Notes under the pieces: generated by a model
Seen by the model: only the letters and a program-made list of their open reading frames with translations
The model's database searches: none
Told to the model about the DNA's origin: nothing
Assembly: GCA_946894095.1 (NCBI GenBank)
Contig: OX335646.2
Coordinates: forward strand, 16,734,077 to 16,798,076
Reading direction: 5' to 3'
DNA from: Incurvaria masculella
Lineage: Eukaryota > Arthropoda > Insecta > Lepidoptera > Incurvariidae
DNA length: 64,000 nucleotides
Shown here: positions 24,175 to 34,246 of the stretch, one piece after another
How positions within the stretch are numbered: the first letter of the stretch is position 1
Layout of the letters: every line of letters starts with the position of its first letter
Position numbers and translations under genes: made by a program

Positions 24175-24540
24175 TAAGCCCCGATTGCACGACGAGACGG
24201 CTCAGTTAATCAATGTTCAAACACGTCACTTTTAGTGAACCGCATGGAGTTACTTCCATACTGTCCATACAAAGTGACGTGTTTGATCATACTTTGACGT
24301 TGATTTGGATTTTTTGTGCTTTCGTGCACTCGACCCTAAGACTCAGCTGCGATACGGAGCGATTTTTTTATGTAACTGGACATGCAGTGGCGTAACTATA
24401 CCATCTGGGGCCCGTGGCAAATTCTTTTGATGGGGCCCTATCAGTAAAAATCGTCAAATTATACTCAGTTTAATTTTAATAAACTTCGATATTTTCAGCG
24501 TACTCAATTACACGTTGTATATGTCCCTTTTTTTTATATG

Positions 24541-24692
24541 ACTGGACATGATGGCTAATACCACACCTTCTGTCATGGTATTAGCCCAACACACCACATG
24601 GGAACTAGGTGCCATGCCAGGACCTTCCTTATATTGCTCGGCTACATTGAACTGGATGGAAAACATGGACAATTTTCATTGCCGCTTCGCTC
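24541..24692 (-). mobile_element. SINE fragment (3' body), minus orientation
   Basis: The reverse complement reads GAAGCGGCAATGAAAATTG, then TCCATCCAGTTCAATGTAGC, GTCCTGGCATGGCACC and GTGTGTTGGGCTAATACCATG. This is the 3' body of the SINE that is complete at 63389-63764. It borders the hAT fragment directly. A plus-oriented piece of the same SINE lies on the other side at 25250-25320, so the hAT piece is held between inverted SINE pieces. Confidence 0.7.
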
Positions 24693-24694
24693 CC

Positions 24695-25085
24695 TGTTGA
24701 ACTGTTTAAAAAATGCATATCGATAACCTCTCTCACTGCATCATTGAGTACTAGATTTAAATTATGAGCAGCACAGTGAACATATACGGCATTTGGCTCG
24801 ACATCTTTTATGAGTTTTTGAACTCCACCATAAGTCCCTTTCATTGTGTTAGCACCATCATATCCTTGTCCTCGACACTTATTTAGAGGAATATTTTTGT
24901 CATTTATGGATTTAATAATTTGCTTGGACATTGCTAAGGCAGTTTGATCCTTAACTTCATGAAATCCCAAAAATGTTTCTTTAATGACAAGTGCCTTTGG
25001 GATCCCATTACCATCTTTTTCCATCATAGAATAACAAATACCCAAAATAACAAACCACCGATCCTTTATATCTTTTTTCTAAAGG
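24695..25085 (-). pseudogene. hAT-type / ZMYM1-like transposase fragment
   Basis: The minus-strand frame carries IPLNKCRGQGYDGANTMKG followed by AVYVHCAAHNLNLVLNDAV. These are the hallmark blocks of hAT-superfamily transposases and the host proteins derived from them (ZMYM1-like, DUF4371). Upstream in the same frame, KDRWFVILG and DQTALAMSKQIIKSI also fit. Only about 130 residues remain, with no start, dimerisation region or zinc finger, and SINE pieces on both sides. It is a dead fragment of a longer element. Confidence 0.8.
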
Positions 25086-25456
25086 ATCGGTAATCAATGG
25101 AACGCCTCAAACATGGTGTGAAGAAGCACCAGGCCGGCCGGCATGGTTTTCGCAGCCCCTGTGAAAGTCCGAAAGCCTATGGGCGCCGTGGGGCGCCTTT
25201 CTTGTGAGGTCCTGGCGAGCGCCATTTGCCGCGCTTAACATAAAAAAAATTGAAAATTGTCTGTTTTCCATCCAGTTCAATGTAGCCGAGCCATTGAACA
25301 AAAACCGAGCAATATAATAGACTAGGAGGTCGCGACAAAAATGGTAACGATAACGTTAATGGGTGAAACTGGGTTCACGAGATAAAGACCAACCCTCTGA
25401 AGCTAAATGTGTCAGTCTGCCTATTCTAAGTGGTTGCGTTAAGTAGATAACGCGCC

Positions 25457-25772
25457 TAAAAACCGGCCAAGTGCGAGTCGGACTCGCACACGAAGGGTTC
25501 CGTACCATCGTAAAAAAATGTATACAAAAAAATCACGTTTCTTGTATGGGGACCCCCTTTAATTTTAATTATTTCTTAATCTTACCTATTTGTTGTCATA
25601 GCGGCAAAATAAATACACACTCTGTGAAAATATCAGCTGTCTATCTGTTACGGTTACTGAGATACAGCCCTGTGACAGACGGACAGACGGACGGACGGAC
25701 GGACGGACGGACGGACAGCGGAGGCTTAGTAATAGGGTTCCGTTTTCACCCTTTGGGTACGGAACCCTAAAA
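25457..25772 (-). repeat. TCCG-bearing interspersed repeat, copy c (complete)
   Basis: Near-complete inverse copy. It runs from GGCCAAGTGCGAGTCGGACT and GAAGGGTTCCGTACCATCG through the CGGA tract to CCCTTTGGGTACGGAACCCT. Both ends contain the inverted GGGTTCCGTACC core. It sits in the core of the long-TIR element, next to its left inner arm. Confidence 0.85.
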
Positions 25773-25848
25773 AAGTAGATATGGTGACAAAAAATATATA
25801 TTATAAGGTAAATGTATGCAAATGACGAAGCATGAAAGTATCAGTAAG

Positions 25849-25994
25849 TACAGTCGTTTTGTCTGAAATCTATACACCGGAAATAGAGACAAATTTGAGA
25901 TCTCTTTCTTACATGCTGACGTCAACCATAGAGTAAAAGGGACTTAGAAATTCCTTCTCTTTCCAGTGTATACATTTGATAAGTAACGACTGTA
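25849..25994. mobile_element. 145-bp MITE nested in the fold-back element
   Basis: The ends TACAGTCGTTTTGTCTGAAA and (reverse complement) TACAGTCGTTACTTATCAAA form an imperfect TIR that continues into TATACAC[C/T]GGAA. TA at both outer edges suggests a TA target. The half-motif GTACAGTCGTGGTCATC at about 34948 may be a remnant of the same family. Confidence 0.65.
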
Positions 25995-26559
25995 CATACT
26001 TTGTTAGCAAAACAAAACTGAAGAAATATTTGATTGCATATCAAAGTTATAGGCGATTTAGGTCACAGATATAAATTTAGGTATATTTAAGTATTTAATT
26101 AAAAAATCTATTGGTTATTGTTGCATAATGAATAGGTATCAATGTTTCTAGAAAATCAATACATTCATCAGCAGGTACATTCCAACATCTTTTTTATATA
26201 GCCAATTTAGATAACGCAACCACTTGGAACAGGCAGACCGACATATTTAGCATCAGATGGTTGGTCTCTAACCTGTGAACGCAAATTCAGCCATTTACCT
26301 TATCGTGACCAAAAATGTCGTGACCTCCCGGAATATAAGGAAAGTCCTGGCATAGCACCTAGTTCCCATGTGGTGTCTTAGGGCCGAGTGCACGAACGTA
26401 CAAAAAATCAAAATCAACGTCAAAGTATGATCAAACACGTCTCTTTGTGTGGACAGTATGGAAGGAACTCTATGCGGATCACTAAAAGTGACGTGTTTGA
26501 ACATTGGTTAACTCGGCCGTCTCTTCGTGCAACCGGGGCTTAGGCTAATATCAGACGTT

Positions 26560-26730
26560 CAGTTTGGTATAAAGCCATCCATGTCCTGGACCTGAATGTA
26601 GCCATGCTCATGAATGGAAGCTCATGGCATGGCATCCTGAATCATCCATGAATTCCTTCGGGAATGTGGTTTATTGGGCTTATATCATAACGGAAGTTGT
26701 GTGGTATTAGCCATCCATGTCAGGTTGAAT
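26560..26730 (+). mobile_element. SINE 3' fragment
   Basis: Plus-oriented body of the SINE family: TGAATGTAGCCATGCTCATG, CATGGCATCCTGAATC, CCTTCGGGAATGTGGTTTAT and TGTGTGGTATTAGCCATCC, ending in an AAAAAACAATAAAAAA tail. Confidence 0.65.
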
Positions 26731-26749
26731 AAAAAAAACAATAAAAAAC

Positions 26750-26950
26750 CTTGGGATCGTCGGAAAGTTGCACGGCACGACGCTGTATCGAGTCAAGCCT
26801 CGATTTGAAGAAGTCCTACAAATGCGAACAGTACTCCACGCAAGACCTTATCTGCGCCTTGCAGAGGAGCAGTTTTTGGTCAGGCGTGAAATATACTGAC
26901 GCATCCTGTAGAGGACTCCCAGTTTTTTTAATTGCATTATTATAAACTTT
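26750..26950 (-). pseudogene. LINE reverse-transcriptase C-terminal relic
   Basis: The minus-strand translation reads LGVLYRM, then (after a frame shift) FTPDQKLLLCKAQIRSCVEYCSHL and LDSIQRRAVQLSDDP. This is the same post-RT region as the relic at 1680-2042, in the opposite orientation. An in-frame stop and a shift make it non-functional. Confidence 0.7.
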
Positions 26951-26999
26951 TGTCAATGGCATAAGCCACAGATATTCTGTGTTCTAAGCTTAAAACTGA

Positions 27000-27620
27000 A
27001 TAAATGTTCAAAATCCTATTCTTTTCATTTATTTATTCACACGAAAGCATTTTTGCCCATGCTGAAACGGAAATCGCTCGCGTGTCCGTATGGGACACTG
27101 ACCATTAGACTAAATAGCATAAATCTAAATCTAACTTAAGTCTAACCTCATCCTCCATCGTGAAAAATGGAAAAAATCATTTTCACAGTGTTTATATAAA
27201 TTATATTTACAAGGAAAAAAGTTCTTCCAACCTTTACAATGATGGAGGCGGCTACATTGGTCTTAGGTCTTCTCGGGAGAGAGGTCAAGAGGCTCATCAG
27301 TGCTGCCGGGAGCGGACAAGGTGCTCGCATGTGCTTCCGGGAGACAGAAAATCAAATGACAAGAGGCTCTTTCTGGCTGATCGGAAAACCCGACAAGCGG
27401 TAACTCCTGGTAATAGTTATTGGTGCTCAGGTAATGATGACTGTACCCAGTTCATGGCCGCGTTTGATACCTACGCTCTCTACCATTAAAGCCGCACTTT
27501 CTCGTTTTTCGTGTGGACCTGCAGCAAGCCTGCAGCCCATTTTTTAAGGAGGTCAAGGATGTTCTATACGTACCATCACCCGCTTGAAAGAAGAGATTCA
27601 CTAGACTATAGACCATTTTT
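27000..27620. other. Unassigned stretch
   Basis: No gene or known repeat is recognised. Opposing open frames at 27148-27489 have no family resemblance. Confidence 0.25.
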
Positions 27621-27890
27621 AAGGTTCCGTACTCAAAAGGGTCCCAACGGAACCCTATTACCAAGCATCCGCCGTCCGTCCGTCCGTCCGTCGTCTGTCA
27701 CAGGGCTGTATCTCATGCACCGTAATAGGTGGGCAGCGGTGGATTTATTTTGCCGCTATAACAACAAATAGGTAATTTTTTTATAGAATTAAACGGGAAA
27801 ACTTAAAAAAAACTTGTTTTTTTAAAATCTTGTACGATGGTACAGAACCTTTCGTGTGTGAGTCCGACTCGCACTAGCCGATTTTCAAAG
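27621..27890 (+). repeat. TCCG-bearing interspersed repeat, copy d
   Basis: Complete but diverged copy: AAGGTTCCGTACTCAAAAGG, a TCCG tract, TTTGCCGCTATAACAACAAA, and the far end GTACGATGGTACAGAACC followed by GAGTCCGACTCGCACTAGCC. Confidence 0.8.
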
Positions 27891-27898
27891 AATACACA

Positions 27899-28077
27899 TG
27901 CTGAGATTCATAAAGATTACTTGCACTCGGCTAAGCGAAAGTATGCCTTCCGATTGTCAGTTTTGACAGCAAATGTTTGGAACCATAGATAAAAAGGGAT
28001 TTGGAACAAATGTCGAATTTGACAGTCGGAAACTATACTTGGCTCTAAGCCAAGCACGAGGTCTATCAATCTCAGCA
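27899..28077. mobile_element. 180-bp MITE with about 60-bp TIRs
   Basis: The left end TGCTGAGATTCATAAAGATT and the reverse-complemented right end TGCTGAGATTGATAGACCTC align. The match continues through CTTGGCTTAGAGCCAAGTAT-like sequence to TTCCGA[T/C]TGTCA. It directly follows the TCCG repeat and has no coding capacity. Confidence 0.65.
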
Positions 28078-28339
28078 ACAGCGACGGAGATTTTGACCAA
28101 AGTGCGGAGAAAGCAGGGGTGACGTCGGAGGCAGCTGTCGTGAAGAAGATTCGACAGGATCTATACCTATACTATTATTTGCCTATACACATTTAAATTT
28201 GGCGCGAACTATACGAAGAATATTATACGTGGCAAATAATAAACTTCGTATAAACTGCATAGAATGTCTGTATTCTGAATATTGAAAGAATGGAGAAAAT
28301 CGGACCCAATTACTTACTCTGGGCGAGTAGGGAAGGCCG

Positions 28340-28440
28340 GATGGTCCTGACCTAATTCCTTTGGAAATGCGGTGTGTTGGGCTAATATCATAACGGTAGT
28401 TGTGTGGTATTAGCCACCCATGCCAGGCTCCATAAAAATA
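28340..28440 (+). mobile_element. SINE 3' fragment
   Basis: Body sequence of the same SINE: GATGGTCCTGACCTAATTCC, GGAAATGCGGTGTGTTGGGC, GTAGTTGTGTGGTATTAGCC, ending AATAGG. Confidence 0.6.
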
Positions 28441-28670
28441 GGTAGATACCAGATACAGTAAGCGAGCTCACTCGCCGGCGCTACCGCCATTGTGCCATCG
28501 TATGTAAAAAGTGGCTACGCCCGCCCCGCCGCCGCCGCCCCCATACAAACGAGTTTCGGTCGAAGACACCCTGGTTGTAAGTAGGAGGGAAACCACTGAT
28601 CAAAGAAAGGAGAGGAAAGCAATGCCGGCAGACAAATCCATAATGAAAATGCCTGGACAGTTTTGGGTTC

Positions 28671-29046
28671 TTAAGGTCGGCCCGTAAGCACCTAAAAATT
28701 TCGCCTCCCATACAAACGTAGTTTACTAATCATTTGAAAACCAATGTTCCAACTTACTTGATATTTGGTATCTAATATTAGGCTACAAATATCTGTGTCT
28801 GCATGCCTTTGTTTTTTCGGTAAATGTATTCTGGGTCAAACCATAGAGAAAACAAAATTCGTATGAAGATTTTCTTTTTGCTTTCATTTCATTCGGTTTG
28901 GATTTTTCAAAAAAACAAAAGCATGCAGACACAGATATTTGTTACCTGATATTAGATATTAAATATCAATTTAATTGGAATAGCGGTTTCCAAAATATTA
29001 GTAAACTACGTTTGTATGGGGAGCATAGCTTACGGGGCGTTCTTAA
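28671..29046. mobile_element. TTAA-flanked fold-back MITE, copy 1
   Basis: TTAA lies at both edges (28671-28674 and 29043-29046). The left arm GGTCGGCCCGTAAGC faces the right arm GCTTACGGGGCGTTC. The inner arms pair over much of the element: TACAAACGTAGTTTACTAAT with its inverse, and ATCTGTGTCTGCATG with CATGCAGACACAGAT. The whole element could form one long hairpin. A second copy is at 61830-62207. Confidence 0.8.
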
Positions 29047-29440
29047 CACATTTATGTCGACCACAAAAGGGTGCTCCCTTCCACGGATCAGCGATCATGA
29101 TAGTAGCTGTAAAATAAGTAAAGAGGACTTCCCATGCGTCTTGCAGTTTATCAGTGAGCTTGGGGTAGCCGGTGCCTTGAATCTCCATCGCCAGTATAGG
29201 CATCACCAATATTTGAAATGATTGCCAATATCTCAATCGTTGGCAATGCAACTCCCCTCGCAAATCCGTCGCCTCGCGGGGTTGCGAAGGCGTACGGCGG
29301 GGCATCTAACTTAACCTGACCTATCCTATCCTAACCAAACCTAACCTAATGTACATATCCCCACATATCATCACCAATTCGTTTATTTTCCTCCATAAGG
29401 TGTAGGAAATGTAGCAGGAAATTTGTAGGTAGGTCCTCGA

Positions 29441-29590
29441 TTTGAACACAGGCCTCTCGCACTCCTGCACTTTGAACACAGGCCTCTCGCACTCCTGCAC
29501 TTTGAACACAGGCCTCTCGCACTCCTGCACTTTGAACACAGGCCTCTCGCACTCCTGCACTTTGAACACAGGCCTCTCGCACTCCTGCAC
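29441..29590. repeat. 30-bp minisatellite, five perfect units
   Basis: The unit TTTGAACACAGGCCTCTCGC plus ACTCCTGCAC is repeated five times without a change. On the minus strand it contains TGTTCAAA, reminiscent of a tRNA B box. It immediately precedes the body of a SINE, so it may be an expanded piece of that SINE's head. Because 30 is a multiple of 3, all six frames stay open, which explains the repetitive open frames here. Confidence 0.95.
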
Positions 29591-29915
29591 CACTTTCTTT
29601 GTCTTTCTGAGTAGGATAAGTGCATTTCGTTACGAACGCGAGCTGTTCCTTGGTTCGGAACCATGTAAAACTATAGGTTCTCTTTGCCTACTAGGTGGAA
29701 GGGTTAAGCCAGTCCGGGGTGGTACCACCGCATTGGATGAAACAATGGTTGAAGCGGCAATGAAAATTTGTCTGTGTTTTCCATTCCGTTCAATGTAGCC
29801 GTGCTCATAAAGAAAAATCCTGGCACGGCACCTAATTCATTTGGGAATGTGTTGTATTGGGTTAATATGATACCGATAGTTGTGCGGTATTAGCCATCCA
29901 TGACAGGGTCCATAA
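29591..29915 (+). mobile_element. SINE body, nearly full length
   Basis: Runs from TTTCTGAGTAGGATAAGTGC through GGTGGTACCACCGCATTGG, TTCAATGTAGCCGTGCTCAT and TGTGCGGTATTAGCCATCC to GTCCATAAAC. It matches the full SINE at 63389-63764 after its tRNA-like head, which is replaced here by the 30-bp minisatellite. Confidence 0.7.
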
Positions 29916-29942
29916 ACATTAAACTAAAGGAAAGTGTTGTTT

Positions 29943-31025
29943 TTAGGTTTCCGTACCCAAAGGGTGAAAACGGAACCCTATTACTAAGCTTCCGCTGTCC
30001 GTCCGTCTGTCACAGGGCTGTATCTCATGAACCGTAAGACAGCTACATTAAAAAGGTGTACTCAAAATAATGAGCAATCTACCTAAAACGTATGCCAGCA
30101 ACAAGCTTTTTGAAGATCTCAGAGTGATGTCCGTAAAAAAAATCTACATACAAAAAATATGTTTGCTTTTACATTCAAGTAAAGGCAAACATTTTCTTAA
30201 AGTTCCTGAGCACAAATACGACACAAGGTTAAAACAAAATAAATACATCCAGCCTACTACAACAGCAAGGTTTTCACAAAGACCATTGCAATGGCTCAGG
30301 CCAAGGATTTATTGCACTCTGAATGCCCGTATTGGTATAAAGAAATGGTCAAGCATTAATATTTACAAAAAAAAATTTATCTTCTATTGTGCTAGATATG
30401 CTTCCAGGTGAAATTGAAAAATTGTTCAACATTATAATTTAACTAGCTGCAATAAACATTTCCCCTGACTCACACAACACAAACATACAATTTCTCAAAT
30501 TAACTCACCATCATTTTTCACCTAACTCCCCTTCCTACCTCCTCTTACACATCCACTCATATTGGCATGACTTTATTCAGCTTGCCATATAGTAAGTGTG
30601 CGTTCACCTTTTTTTTAACAATTCTATGTCGAATGCCGCCTACTACTCAGAATTCAGTTCTTTTGTAGGCTGCAGTTATTTTATTAACTTGTTCACCCAT
30701 CACATCCAATACTTGTTATTGTTAAATGTCTAATCTTAAGTTAATAATGTTTCTAATCATGTAAATGTCTGTTGGTTTGATGAAATAAAAATACTATACT
30801 ACTATACTAAAAAAAAAAAAGGCAGCTGAAATTTCTAGGGAGTGTGTATTTACTGAGCCGCTATAACAAATAGGTAAAATTATAAAAAAAAAAAATTTAA
30901 TATTATAATAAAATATATATATGATATAATAATAATAATTTACAAAAAACGTGATTTTTTGTGCTAAATCTTGTACGATGGTACGGAACCCTTCGTGTTC
31001 GAGTCCCACTCTCACTTGGCCGGTT
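29943..31025 (+). repeat. TCCG-bearing interspersed repeat, copy e, split by a LINE
   Basis: The 5' part, 29943-30044 (GGTTTCCGTACCCAAAGGG to CATGAACCGTAAGACAGCT), and the 3' part, 30821-31025 (GGCAGCTGAAATTTCTAGGG to CACTCTCACTTGGCCGG), are the two halves of one copy. The halves abut a LINE 3' end and share RCAGCT at the junctions, compatible with a short target duplication. Confidence 0.85.
30045..30820 (+). mobile_element. 5'-truncated LINE (non-LTR retrotransposon) 3' end
   Basis: The open frame at 30070-30411 contains KVPEHKYDTRLKQNKYIQP and TLNARIGIKKWSSINIYKKK, then a stop. This resembles the extreme C-terminus of CR1/jockey-type LINE ORF2. It is followed by about 380 bases of 3' untranslated sequence ending in TACTATACTACTATACTA and a poly-A run. 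The 5' end is truncated, as usual for target-primed insertion, and the element lies inside a TCCG repeat. Confidence 0.7.
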
Positions 31026-32290
31026 ATTTTAATAAAATGATCTATATTTTATGCGTACCTTCACTAAATTGTTCGAAATGAAGCTCAACACACCTAGATA
31101 CGGCATCACAACATCGCCAACATACTACTTTACTTACTTTATTCTTTCCTTTTGTTTGCCGTAAAACATTACTTCACAGAATGTGATCCTATAAGCAACA
31201 CTATTGGATGGTGCAATAATACAGGTTATTTTTCTTATGATCGGCCAGTTTGATTCCCAGCTAGAAAAACATCTTTTCAAAAATCGTATAACACAATTGT
31301 AGTTTTTAACAAAATCGGTCTTGTGATTGCTTTGAGTGTTTATCGTTATTTCTTAGTGTGCCGGCCCTGGTGCCGCGGGGAGTGCAGCGTTGCATGGCGG
31401 AGGATAGAGCGGGGAACGTAAACACAGGCGCCGCCATACAGTGGTACCGGGTGCGTGGCGTAGCATTCACGTAGTGTGCATTAGAGCTTGTGGCGGGGCG
31501 TGCCAGCGTTACCAAATGGGGGTTTCCCTCTCAATTTACGGAGTATATAAGTGTGGCGGTATTTTTATGGGCTTTATATTATATGGGTATTTTAATACTT
31601 TTTTTATTAACAATATTAAAGGTTTACTTACAAGTATAGGCCCTAGAATAACCCAATCTAGACAATCATATTATTTGTTGTCCCAAAAACATCAAGACCA
31701 GAAGAAAATTTAATTACAATAAAAAAAAAATCTATATCATCTATACACATAATAAAAATGAATGCCTCAATGTGTTGGTAAGAGCAAAACAACAATTTTT
31801 TTTAGGCATTTGTTGAAGATGAAGATTTTTAGCTATTGATTTTTAAAGTTGGAACCGATAGGTGGCGCTGTTGCCGCAATTCAGATATTTAGTTTGAATA
31901 ACATGCCCGCGAAAGGAAAACCACATTTTACCGGGCTCCGTTCGGGTGAAAGTTCAAAACGAAATCGGCCCAAGCGGAGCCTGGAACCTCAGTTAGTAAT
32001 ATATAAATAAACAATATTGCAAAAGGTAGATTGTACTTTTTTAGAGGAGTTTTCAAGCAATTGTTAGTATTTAGGGGTTTTGAATGAAACTTCAGGGGTT
32101 AATATTTTTGGGAGTTTGCAACACTCAAACTCAATTAAAAATATGGTGCTCTAGTCACCCTACATCACAAAATCAAGATTATAAGGGCAAATGTTTGGAG
32201 GGAGATTGTGTGCACACCCCGCAAGATGCGCCGCGCCACCGGGGCCGCACACATATCGTTTTGGATTTGGCCATGAAGGCACACTTGAAA
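31026..32290. other. Unassigned stretch downstream of ADRM1
   Basis: A GC-richer patch lies at 31355-31510. The block CGATAGGTGGCGCTGTTGCC followed by CCCAAGCGGAGCC (31855-31985) resembles dispersed sequence near 40060-40130 and 62680-62710, so it is probably a low-copy repeat. No gene is supported. Confidence 0.35.
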
Positions 32291-32302
32291 AATTCACCTG
32301 TA

Positions 32303-32308
32303 TTTATT
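32303..32308 (-). terminator. Candidate poly(A) signal for ADRM1
   Basis: Minus-strand AATAAA about 185 bases after the ADRM1 stop codon (32491-32493). Other A-rich candidates exist closer to the stop, so the true cleavage site is not fixed by sequence alone. Confidence 0.35.
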
Positions 32309-32490
32309 ATCCCAATGTAACAATATTTTGTCCAGATTACCCAAAACTTTCGTGAACCAAAGTAAATAAAAAAGTGAGTTTTTCTAAAAGTATAATTTCA
32401 CATCAAGCTAAAAATGATACACGGTACGATTTGCAAAAAAAAATAAACTCCCAAATATTGCTATTTTGTTCCGCCGCATCGATCTGTGCG

Positions 32491-34215
32491 TCACTCCACA
32501 TTCATAGAGTCGTCGTCTCCCTTCTTCGACTTATCCTCTTTCGGTTTGTCGTCCTTTTCGACCTCAGGGTCGGCCTCTTTCGCGTCTTCGGCGCCCGCGC
32601 CCGACGCGCCCTGCCCTTCGAGAGCCTTGAAGAATGCCTGAATGTCGCCCGAGCTGGCGGCCGCCACCGCCTCGCCCCCGAGGCCGAACTGTGACACAAC
32701 AGGCGCTAACTGACCAGACGATAATGCACTTGAGAATAGGGAGGCTGCCTGCAATCGGAAAATTATACATTGTTAGCTCCTCTCTGAAAAACCGAGTAAC
32801 GCCTAGCGCACACGTTAGGTTTTTCGATTGGGTTGCTCGATTCGGTTACCGGATCAGGGCACCTGAAGGCCTCAGATCCATGCAAACAGTACCTACACAC
32901 GATCGGGTATTCGAAACGGCCATAAAACCTAACGGTCGGCCCGTCCGGTCAAAATGCTATCGTTCGGTTAAATAACAGGGTTAGAGAAGGCCTATTTTAC
33001 CACCATTCGATAAGATTGCCATTAGCTATAGTATATGTACACTGAAAAATCCTTTCATAGCACACTCCGTCAATACGCCAGATATTCCAGAAGTGTAGAG
33101 ATAAAACAAGTTATTATTTTAACAGGAATTGATTGGCTATTAAAACTATTAATTGATGCTAAAATATAAACACCAAGGAACTATTTTATAATAAAAAATG
33201 TGGACTAATATTAAACAGATTTACAGGGTTCATACCTTTATTTCAATCAGGTAGTTATGCTAATCAGAACTTTATCGAAAGGTGGTAAAAAGAGTTCTTA
33301 TTGCATTCTCTCTTTTGCTAGCTATCTCTCAATTAATCTTTGAAGATAACTTTTTTCGAAAAGAAAATATTTTCTTTATGCCACATTGAATTATTTCTTC
33401 ATATTCTTTATTAACAAAAAGTTCAGGTCCATAGCATCCAAATAAAAACATGGGGTTTTCCATCCAGTTTAATATAGCCATGCAATATAAGTGAGGTCCT
33501 GACACCTCAATTCCTACGAACTGTGGTTGCCTAATATCATGATAGTATGTAGGTAGTAGGTTTGGTATTAGCCATTAAATTAATCCATGGAAAAAAAACT
33601 TTGAAGTAAAATTTTGTCACATAGGTACATGTGACAAGAGGACGTAAGCCACTGGGCGCGGTTGGATTGGAAATCTTTTTCAAACTTCCCATACTCTTGG
33701 ACTTATCTTAAAGCGTTAGTTTATTCTAAGTTGGGATTTTTTTAAATTGTTTTTTGTGACAAATTACTTTGTTAATGTTCGGACGGCCGGGAGTAGTTTT
33801 TGAAACTCGTTTTTATGGCGGCGAGGTGGCCACTTTTTTATACAAAAACGGAAGCGCCGGCGAGTGAGTTCGGTTACGAATCCACTTACTACTGATTTTC
33901 TCAGTTCCGATGACACGTATTAATATCAAGCATTGTTTGAATTCGTAGGTGAACAGTGAAGACATTTCGAACTCATTGCTACGCTGCCGTCATATGGATG
34001 ACTTTCGATAGCTTCTCCCGTCCGTCCGTGCTCGCTTTGCGGATGAGAGGTGATTGATACCTGAGCGAAATGCGGCGAGAGCAGTGTCGCGCGAACCTCG
34101 TCCTCGGCCTCGGGGTCGCTGGGCGCCGGCAGGTGCGAGGCGAGCCGGCCGGCCGCCGCGCGCTCCGTCGCCGCCACCGCCACCGCGCTCGACGACAGCG
34201 CGCCCGCCAGGTCGA

Positions 34216-34246
<31 letters not shown>

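Larger units (their letters stand above)
24175..26542. mobile_element. 2.37-kb long-TIR fold-back element with nested insertions
   Basis: The left end TAAGCCCCGATTGCACGACG matches the inverted right end (reverse complement TAAGCCCCGGTTGCACGAAG). The match continues inward through CAATGTTCAAACACGTCAC and the CTTTGACGTTGATTT block. Further inside, 25324-25452 pairs with 26208-26335 (GACCAACC, GTCTGCCT, AAGTGGTTGCGTTA). Right-arm length is about 335 bases. The left arm is split by a SINE plus hAT fragment (about 24380-25320), and the core holds a TCCG repeat and a small MITE. A partial relative of the arm is at 40725-40810. No transposase is seen, so it is non-autonomous. Confidence 0.7.

Noticed and set aside
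29321..29798. Repetitive protein (QECERPVFKV-type or TLNTGLSHSC-type repeats)
   Set aside because: All frames are open because the 30-bp unit is a multiple of three; no domain, start context or flanking coding sequence supports a protein.
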